A stretch of 10,688 nucleotides of DNA, taken from contig JBLIRK010000064.1 in the NCBI GenBank assembly GCA_048569615.1, forward strand, positions 1 through 10,688, in the 5' to 3' direction. The notes beneath the pieces are model-generated. The model was not told the origin of the DNA, searched no databases, and saw nothing but the letters and a program-made list of their open reading frames with translations. Below, one piece after another: positions 5,465 to 10,688 of this stretch; positions within the stretch are counted from its first letter, which is position 1; every line of letters begins with the position of its first letter. The position numbers were made by a program, and so were the translations under genes. The DNA comes from JAYEPK01 sp048569615. Lineage in GTDB: Archaea > Thermoplasmatota > Penumbrarchaeia > Penumbrarchaeales > Penumbrarchaeaceae.

Positions 5465-8400
5465 TCAATGCTGCTGGGGCGGGTATGGCGGTCTCTGCTG
5501 CTGGGGTTGTCCGGGCATCGGCGGCCTCGCTGGTTGCGGCATTGGCTGACCGGGAGGCCTCATCGGCTGTGGCTGTCCGGGCAGCGGCGGCCTCATGGGC
5601 ATGGGCTGCATCGGCTGACCCATTGCAGGCGGTCTAGCTCCCATGGCCTGGGCCTGCATCGGCTGCGGTGTCAGAGGAGTGGGCTGCGAGGGGGAGGGCG
5701 GGGGCATCTGGCCCGGAATGATCGCACCCTGCGGGACGAGCGGGGGCTGTCCTCCCTGCGCCTCTGCCTGTTCCTCGGGTGTTTCTTCCTTGGGTATTTC
5801 GGATTCGTATTCGGTCCCCCTGAGCCACATTGCAAATTCCTGGTTTAGCGCATTTAGGGCCCTTTCCTTCCTCTCCGCCAGGTCCTTCTTTGCATTATCG
5901 ATGGCCAGGTCCTGTCCCTGCCAACCCCTTGGAATGTCTATCTTCATCTCCGTCAGCACCAGTTCGTGGTCCTTGAGGTACTGGTCTATGGCGTTGATGG
6001 GAACGGCCTCGTGGGATTGATAGCATGAAGCGCAGTACGCGTTCTCGTTTATCTGGACCGTGGTGGATCCACAGTCGCAGGTCCATGTCGGAATATCCGT
6101 ATAGATGGGTTCCATGGTCTCGATGTCCTTCCTCCGGTCCTCGTACTGCTCCAGCATCTGTTTCTGCTGTGATTTCCTGCTGGAAAACACGACGAACAGG
6201 ACCACACCCAGGGCTATGAGGACCACGACCACGAATATCGGGATCAGTATCAGACCAAGGTTCGCTCCCCCCTCATCCTTCTTCTGGACCTCGATGGAGA
6301 ATGAGAATGGGTCCGACGAGAGGCCCTCGTCGTCCGTGACGACGACGGTGATCTCGTAGATCCCTGTCTCGGAAAGTTCCTGGATGAAGGAGAAGAGCGT
6401 CTTCTCTATGTTCGTTCCTGAGGGAGTGGTTATGTTCCAGCTGACCTTCAGGTTGTTGAGGTTCGTGTAGTCATCGTGGGCGTAGACAGTGAAGATCACC
6501 TCGCTTCTGGTATCATCTTCACTTAGCTGGATCAGATCCGTGTTGCCCTCGTCCCTTACATAATCAACCTCGTTGGCGTTGACCGTGACATTGTCTATCT
6601 CCGGTGGCTCGTTCTGACCGGCTGTCATGACGGAGAACGAGGATGTCGTCGGCCCGATATTGCCGGCATCATCGACCATGGTTATGTTAACCCAGTACTC
6701 CTTCCCCCTGTCCAGTCCCGTGATGGTGAACTCGGTCGCATCGCGGTTCCTGACCTCCGCCTGTCCGTTCTTGGGTCCGGACCATCTTATCCAGTAATAC
6801 TGGAAATCCTGGACCTCGCTCTCTGTGACGGCCATCCATGAGACGTTGAAGCTGTTGAACGTAATCGTTGAGGGATCGTGGTGGAAATTGTTGACTATCA
6901 TGCCGGGAGGGGTTGTGTCGGACTGGTTTATGGGTTCGGCGGAGTCCACGTTGTTCTGGTCCAGCTGGGTATTCTCCGCCAGGTCGTAACTGACCATGGT
7001 GACCGCCGCGTAGTACATTTTGCCGTCTATGAGCGGCCGCCCCTCGAAGGAATCTATCTCTATGCCCTCGACCCCGTGGCTGGTGATCTCATGGACAGAA
7101 TCCATCTTTGTCACATCAACGATGGGCTCGTCGGAGAAGTAGATATTGTACTGCCAGAACGTGCCCCTGGATATCAGATTGAACCAGCTGAGCTGAAGGA
7201 CACCGCCTCCGTCATTGCCCCGGTCCTTCAGGGTAACACCCTTGACCTGATCCATTATCAGCGGCGGGTCGGCGAAGGTCTTGACGTTGATGGCCATATT
7301 CTTCTCGGGATCCAAGGTCTCATCTATCTTGTCGTTGTAGTCCAGGACCAGGACCGCGAATGTATACTCCTTTTCCTGGCTGATCTTGGTTCCGGATATA
7401 TCCTCGATTATCTTGGAATTAGTATCCTTGTCAGTGATGTTGCTGATGAAGTACGCGTCCTGCAGTTCGTCGAAATAGTAGGGAGCTCCCCATATCTGGT
7501 ACTCGACGAACCTCTGGTCGTTGGTTTTCTCCCAGGTCAGACTGATCTTGTCACCGCCTGTCCCGTAGTTCTCTCCTTGAACTCCCTCAATGAGGGGGAT
7601 CGGATTTGCCTTGTTGTTTATGACCTTGATCTTCTGGCTCAGGATCACTTCGTCGATGTACTGGCCCAGCCAGTTAACGGGAACCACCGCAACGTAGTAG
7701 CTGCTGCCGTCCTTCAGAGATGTCTTTACACCGTCCTTGTAGAATTCCTTCACGGCATACCAGCGGTCAAGGAATGATTCGTACTCGAACTCTCTGGTGA
7801 TGTTGTAGTCAGGTTGTGACCTTCCCAGCTCGGAAACCGTTGAAAAAGGCTCGTCATTGATGAAGATCCAGAAATAGACTATATCCTCGGGATGCAGAAT
7901 GTTGATCGGAACCCATGTCACATTCAGGGCTCCTCCGTTGTCTCCGTTGCCATCTATTCCCATGTAATCGGACACTGAGATGCTCTCTATTCCCTGTCTA
8001 TCGGGGCGCCTCCACCATGTCTCCACCTCAAGATTCTCGGAAACGGGGCCCCAGTTTCCCTCTTCGTCAACAGCCCTGAAGGCAACGTTGTAGATGGTCA
8101 TCTTCTCCAGGAAGACATCATCGGGATTCATGACACTGTCGTCCTTCCTTCCCACGAAGTAGTCGGCCGTCCTCGAATAGGGATCGCCTATTTCGTTATC
8201 CCTTGTGAAATTCCTGTAGATAACGGTCAGACCGTCCTCGTCCTTTCCTGTCTCGTTCCAGTTGTCCTCGGTCAGAACATTTCCCTCTCCCCTCCTCAGT
8301 GCCATGATAAGCTTCGAGACCTTGCCGTTTGACTCCGTCTCCTGGAAACCGGTATTTTCCTCGGGCCATTTCCATTCCATTTTAAAGACCCCTTCTTCCT

Positions 8401-10300
8401 GCTCACCGGTTTCAAGGTCGTATCCGAAAACATCGTAAGCGGCTGACGGAGCAACTCCGTCCACGACCGGTCCTGCAACCGGATTGTTGGAAAGGGCCGG
8501 CAGGAACCTGGCTTCCCTGGAACCCCTCACGGCCTTCACCTCGGCCCTGAAGAAGAGAGGTTTCTCGTCGTCCTCCTTTGTTATGGAGGAAGGAAGTTTC
8601 AATATTGTACTGTAATTCATGAGTATATCGTAACCAAGCCCAGTGGGATTGGAAAGGTCCACGGTCCTCACCCATTTCGTCTCGGCCTGGTCCTGGTAGA
8701 TATGGACCTTGACGTATTCCGGCGGGTCCCCGTCCAGGTCCGTGTAGCCCAGCCGGATCTCGAAATCGGTCCGCTCATTACCCGTGGGGGGTGAGACCGT
8801 CAGGCTGCTAAGTGTGGGACGTACGTTCCTCTCAAGGAGCTCAATGGCGCCCGTGTTCGATGATCCGTAGTAGGGAGCCGAGGCCACCAGCTTGAGGTCC
8901 TTCCAGGCTGTGGACTTGAAATACGCCTGGGATATCGAGTAACCCATGTTGTCTCCTGCATTCCATCCGAAGTAATCGCTCTTTGACAGGGTGTAGTTCT
9001 GTATCGGGGACCAATCCCAGAACATGAAAACAGCTCCGGACTCCGCCTTTGTTCCGTTGTCATAACCCGGAGCGCCAACGGCGACCGCGTAGACGTTCTC
9101 GAACATCATGTCCGCCCTGGACATGGATAATCCCATCCTGTCCCCGGTCTGGACTCCCCAGAATTCCACATCGGCGATGTTCGTTACACGGTCCATCTTC
9201 ATCTGGAACACTCCCTGCTTGCCGTAGAACATGTAGGCGCATCCTACATCGGGATTGAATGGAGGTGTGCTGACCTCGTCGTCCCATGGTGCTCCGACCA
9301 TGAAATCATCCTCAGGGCTGGGGCTCACGTCTCCCAGGGCAGCGGCGGACCATCCGAACCTGCTGTTGTTGTATCCGTAGATGTAGTTGTTCATATTGTA
9401 GGAGGGAATGACGGGGAACTCCTGTATGGTGTCCTTTCCGTATTGTATGTAAAAAGCTCCGTTGTCGTCTTCGCTTGTCACGTTGAAATACGGGTCCCCG
9501 ATGCCCAGGTCATCGTTGCGTGTATTTCCGTTGTAGTTGACATCTCCGAGGTTGATCAACGTGAACCCGAACCACCCGTTGTTGGGTCCTCCAATGAAGG
9601 TGAGGTTTGTACCGGTTTCGTCGGCCGAGGAGATCGCGTTCTTGTTGAGATATGAAAGATTGAACAGGAAGACAGCTCCCGTCCGATAGAACTGCCCGAA
9701 ATCGGTCAGGAAGTGGTTGTCCTGGGGAGCCCCCACCGCGGCAAATATGTTGCTGTTATTGGCATAATCTATGCCTGCGACCGAATGGCCGAAGTAGTCC
9801 CCCGAGTCCCCGGAAAGGGTGATGGCCACGTTGCTTGGGACCGTTGTGACCAGATTGGTTGTCCTTCCCTTGAAGATATATGCCTTGCTGGCGCCGGGAG
9901 CGCCTATTATGACGTCATCGTAGTTGTCCCCGTTGTAATCTCCAAGACCCGCAACGGACCAGCCGAAGTTGCTGGATGCGGGGCCAGTAATGATCCAGTT
10001 GGCACCGGACATGGTGAAGCCGCTCTGAAGGGGGCCGCGGAAGAGGTAGACCTTGTTCTCCCCGGGAGCGCCTATGGCGTAATCGTCGTTACCGTCATTG
10101 TTCACGTCTCCAACAATGGTAACGTTCCATCCGAGCTTCGAATTGTTCGTAGGACCAATGACCCTGTAGACCATCTCCATATCCTCATTGGCCATAGTCA
10201 TGAAAGGAGACAGGACCATTACCGCCGTGATGACCAGGGCTGCGGCGATCCTGACGGTGTTCTTCTTTCCTGTGGTCTTAAAAAAAGGATTTCTTTCCAT
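5465..10300 (-). CDS. Giant integrin-alpha-like surface protein: FG-GAP propeller, Ig/Fn3 stalk, one membrane span, zinc knuckle and Pro/Gln-rich cytoplasmic tail
   Basis: This 1611-residue protein is predicted to be a type I membrane adhesin or receptor. Signal peptide at 1-37 (hydrophobic core 17-31, likely cut after MTMA). Seven FG-GAP blades at about 49-490 form a complete propeller. Calcium-cage sequences are clear in blades 1 (GDVNNDGNDD) and 2 (GDYNGDNYDD), partial in 4 and 5, and lost in 3, 6 and 7. A stalk (494-1338) follows: a DLDGDPP Ig-like unit, several Fn3-like units with recurring GG..L..(T/S)W motifs (788-796, 1031-1039), a classic Fn3 (1129-1228) and a PKD-like unit (1231-1338). 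One span lies at 1347-1373. The cytoplasmic part has a charged helix, Cys1408/1410/1423/1426, a second helical stretch (1460-1500) and a Pro/Gln/Met-rich tail (1517-1611). The ATG has a GGGAG site. The domain layout is seen; ligand and signalling role are unknown. Confidence 0.93.
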   Translation of the reverse strand: MERNPFFKTTGKKNTVRIAAALVITAVMVLSPFMTMANEDMEMVYRVIGPTNNSKLGWNVTIVGDVNNDGNDDYAIGAPGENKVYLFRGPLQSGFTMSGANWIITGPASSNFGWSVAGLGDYNGDNYDDVIIGAPGASKAYIFKGRTTNLVTTVPSNVAITLSGDSGDYFGHSVAGIDYANNSNIFAAVGAPQDNHFLTDFGQFYRTGAVFLFNLSYLNKNAISSADETGTNLTFIGGPNNGWFGFTLINLGDVNYNGNTRNDDLGIGDPYFNVTSEDDNGAFYIQYGKDTIQEFPVIPSYNMNNYIYGYNNSRFGWSAAALGDVSPSPEDDFMVGAPWDDEVSTPPFNPDVGCAYMFYGKQGVFQMKMDRVTNIADVEFWGVQTGDRMGLSMSRADMMFENVYAVAVGAPGYDNGTKAESGAVFMFWDWSPIQNYTLSKSDYFGWNAGDNMGYSISQAYFKSTAWKDLKLVASAPYYGSSNTGAIELLERNVRPTLSSLTVSPPTGNERTDFEIRLGYTDLDGDPPEYVKVHIYQDQAETKWVRTVDLSNPTGLGYDILMNYSTILKLPSSITKEDDEKPLFFRAEVKAVRGSREARFLPALSNNPVAGPVVDGVAPSAAYDVFGYDLETGEQEEGVFKMEWKWPEENTGFQETESNGKVSKLIMALRRGEGNVLTEDNWNETGKDEDGLTVIYRNFTRDNEIGDPYSRTADYFVGRKDDSVMNPDDVFLEKMTIYNVAFRAVDEEGNWGPVSENLEVETWWRRPDRQGIESISVSDYMGIDGNGDNGGALNVTWVPINILHPEDIVYFWIFINDEPFSTVSELGRSQPDYNITREFEYESFLDRWYAVKEFYKDGVKTSLKDGSSYYVAVVPVNWLGQYIDEVILSQKIKVINNKANPIPLIEGVQGENYGTGGDKISLTWEKTNDQRFVEYQIWGAPYYFDELQDAYFISNITDKDTNSKIIEDISGTKISQEKEYTFAVLVLDYNDKIDETLDPEKNMAINVKTFADPPLIMDQVKGVTLKDRGNDGGGVLQLSWFNLISRGTFWQYNIYFSDEPIVDVTKMDSVHEITSHGVEGIEIDSFEGRPLIDGKMYYAAVTMVSYDLAENTQLDQNNVDSAEPINQSDTTPPGMIVNNFHHDPSTITFNSFNVSWMAVTESEVQDFQYYWIRWSGPKNGQAEVRNRDATEFTITGLDRGKEYWVNITMVDDAGNIGPTTSSFSVMTAGQNEPPEIDNVTVNANEVDYVRDEGNTDLIQLSEDDTRSEVIFTVYAHDDYTNLNNLKVSWNITTPSGTNIEKTLFSFIQELSETGIYEITVVVTDDEGLSSDPFSFSIEVQKKDEGGANLGLILIPIFVVVVLIALGVVLFVVFSSRKSQQKQMLEQYEDRRKDIETMEPIYTDIPTWTCDCGSTTVQINENAYCASCYQSHEAVPINAIDQYLKDHELVLTEMKIDIPRGWQGQDLAIDNAKKDLAERKERALNALNQEFAMWLRGTEYESEIPKEETPEEQAEAQGGQPPLVPQGAIIPGQMPPPSPSQPTPLTPQPMQAQAMGARPPAMGQPMQPMPMRPPLPGQPQPMRPPGQPMPQPARPPMPGQPQQQRPPYPPQQH
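5468..5752 (-). repeat. Low-complexity coding repeat: Pro/Gln/Met/Gly-rich tail
   Basis: This stretch encodes the last 95 residues of the giant protein. Imperfect units such as RPPLPGQPQPM (1570-1580), RPPGQPMPQP (1581-1590) and RPPMPGQPQQQ (1592-1602) repeat, ending in RPPYPPQQH. The DNA is correspondingly repetitive, with recurring GGCGGCCTC and CATCGGCTG words on the plus strand. Such tails are disordered and often bind other proteins through proline motifs. The repeat number probably varies between strains by slippage. Confidence 0.8.
6011..6088 (-). other. Cytoplasmic four-cysteine zinc-knuckle (residues 1405-1430)
   Basis: WTCDCGS (1406-1412) and YCASCYQSH (1422-1430) supply Cys1408, Cys1410, Cys1423 and Cys1426, spaced C-x-C-x12-C-x2-C, with His1430 close by. 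This resembles a short zinc ribbon with an unusual C-x-C first half. Only one other cysteine (Cys354) occurs in the whole protein, so these four are probably a conserved metal site. No known zinc family is matched with certainty. Confidence 0.7.
6182..6262 (-). other. Transmembrane segment of the giant protein (residues 1347-1373)
   Basis: The segment reads ANLGL followed by ILIPIFVVVVLIALGVVLFV and then basic SSRKSQQK. The positive charges directly after the span put the C-terminus in the cytoplasm by the positive-inside rule. The upstream side holds all 20 N-glycosylation sequons; the downstream side holds none. Confidence 0.9.
8831..10156 (-). repeat. Seven FG-GAP repeats forming a beta-propeller (residues 49-490)
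   Basis: The blades begin near residues 49, 106, 164, 237, 309, 382 and 445. Each has an FGxS/LGW-like start, a loop where calcium is bound in integrins, then a (V/I)GAP-like turn and a hydrophobic Y/F-rich strand (for example KVYLFRG and KAYIFKG). Seven units match the closed propeller of integrin alpha chains. The calcium loop deteriorates from N- to C-terminus. Confidence 0.88.
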
Positions 10301-10357
10301 AATGCTCCCTCTTGCCTAAGGACTTGCCTCTCTGACTTCTATAGGTGGTTTGGCCGC
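10301..10357 (-). promoter_or_regulatory. Start-proximal leader and ribosome site of the giant gene
   Basis: A GAGGGAG site (10305-10311 on the minus strand) sits four bases before the ATG at 10300, which fixes the start. The rest of the stretch shows no open frame and only a weak TATA-like CTATAG (10339-10344). If that box were used, the leader would be very short. Confidence 0.55.
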
Positions 10358-10443
10358 GGGGCATGCAGGTGCGGAAGCAACCTTCCCTGATGGGAGTGGG
10401 GGCCATCAGCCTCCATTTACATCATGTGGTACCTGCAGTCCCC
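10358..10443 (-). promoter_or_regulatory. Candidate structured leader RNA with a multi-branch (cloverleaf-like) fold
   Basis: Pairing by eye gives a closing stem TGCAGGT/ACCTGCA (10431-10437 with 10364-10370), extended by GGGG/CCCC (10440-10443 with 10358-10361) across a 2x2 internal loop. Inside are two perfect hairpins: CTGATGG/CCATCAG (10403-10409 with 10387-10393, nine-base loop) and GGAAG/CTTCC (10382-10386 with 10373-10377, four-base loop). There is also a weaker one at 10413-10429. The fold starts just after the transcription start predicted from the TATA box at 10474. It matches no riboswitch I know and is not a tRNA, since it lacks GTTCRA and a normal anticodon arm. The pairs are seen; the function is inferred. 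Confidence 0.4.
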
Positions 10444-10473
10444 ACACTGACTGGGCTCCAAACGTTGGAATGA

Positions 10474-10480
10474 TATAAAT
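10474..10480 (-). promoter_or_regulatory. Putative TATA box for the giant gene
   Basis: TTTATAT on the minus strand, within an A/T-rich patch (10469-10487), is the best box A in the 229-base gap. It predicts a start near 10450 and a leader of about 150 nt, long for archaea, containing the multi-branch fold. Confidence 0.5.
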
Positions 10481-10529
10481 TATTTGCTTACAGGTGTCTG
10501 GCCCGGTCTTGAGAACCTGCTCGATCAGT

Positions 10530-10688
10530 TCATTTTTCCGTGTCTATTCCCAGGATTATTTTGGGTAATTCTATCATCAATCTCGAATGTTCTTCTTCAT
10601 CCATCAACCCTTTGTCGTAGGCCCATTTGATCTTTTTCGGCACCGTATCGGGGGGCATGACAACATTCGGTCTGGAAGGGTCGTCTAT
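10530..10688 (-). CDS. Partial gene: C-terminal 52 residues of an unrecognised protein
   Basis: The frame enters from the right edge and stops at TGA (10532-10530). The visible end includes RPNVVMPPDTVPKKIKWAYD, then KGLMDEEEHSRLMIELPKI and finishes GIDTEK. The KGLMDEEE(H)xRL pattern looks like a small C-terminal helical hairpin of the SHOCT-like kind, but the match is loose. No membrane segment or cysteine is visible. It lies on the same strand as the giant gene, 229 bases upstream, and codon use is more A/T-rich than in the neighbours. No family is assigned. The reading frame is supported by protein-like composition only. Confidence 0.55.
   Translation of the reverse strand: MDDPSRPNVVMPPDTVPKKIKWAYDKGLMDEEEHSRLMIELPKIILGIDTEK

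Noticed and set aside
5468..5752. Possible tandem-repeat array or CRISPR
   Set aside because: The repetition is explained by in-frame Pro/Gln/Met coding repeats. There are no constant-length repeats with unique spacers.
6878..7777. Plus-strand 299-residue open frame inside the giant gene
   Set aside because: It lies antisense to Fn3-like coding sequence with continuous domain structure. Its composition reflects codon bias on the other strand.
9713..10390. Plus-strand 225-residue open frame over the propeller and leader
   Set aside because: It is antisense to the FG-GAP repeats and signal peptide, with no start signals of its own.
10364..10437. tRNA-like cloverleaf
   Set aside because: The closing stem and three arms have tRNA-like spacing, but neither strand has a GTTCRA T-loop, a standard D-loop or a 5-bp/7-base anticodon arm. 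It is kept only as a structured leader.

Overview
The window looks like chromosomal DNA of a euryarchaeon, most likely of the Thermoplasmata lineage. The evidence is an L7Ae–S28e–L24e–Ndk cluster, a DRG-type GTPase with a TGS domain, archaeal TATA-box promoters, strong Shine-Dalgarno (SD) sites, moderately high GC, heavy AGG (Arg) and ATA (Ile) use, and a very large FG-GAP/Fn3 surface protein. The lineage is inferred from gene style. There is no 16S or other decisive marker, no mobile element, no CRISPR array and no tRNA gene.

Layout. (1) Positions 1-134 hold the N-terminal end of an unrecognised minus-strand gene. (2) A divergent intergenic region (135-370) carries three short perfect palindromes, a TATA box for each direction and a structured leader. 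(3) A tightly packed plus-strand operon (371-3227) encodes L7Ae, S28e, L24e and nucleoside diphosphate kinase. It continues into two membrane-anchored, outward-facing peptidyl-prolyl isomerases, a SlyD-like FKBP with an oversized insert and a cyclophilin. The translation factor gene infB, the usual neighbour after ndk in euryarchaea, is absent. (4) Three nt further on, convergent, lies a thioredoxin-reductase-like flavoprotein (3231-4181, minus) with an intact CxxC but an eroded NAD(P)H site. (5) Upstream of it on the same strand is a DRG GTPase (4239-5342). (6) A perfect hairpin (5424-5454) separates that gene from a 1611-residue minus-strand protein (5465-10300). (7) The giant gene has a 229-nt upstream region (10301-10529) holding a TATA box and a foldable cloverleaf-like leader. 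(8) The C-terminal end of another minus-strand gene (10530-10688) closes the window.

The most unusual object is the giant protein. It has a signal peptide, a seven-bladed FG-GAP (integrin-alpha-like) propeller, about seven Ig/Fn3/PKD-like beta-sandwiches, one membrane span, then a cytoplasmic four-cysteine zinc knuckle, helical linkers and a Pro/Gln/Met-rich tail. The layout resembles an integrin alpha chain and suggests an adhesin or receptor that carries information or force into the cell. The two surface isomerases could help fold such secreted beta-rich, proline-containing proteins, and their position in a ribosomal operon would tie their supply to translation. Both links are inferences from gene order and architecture.
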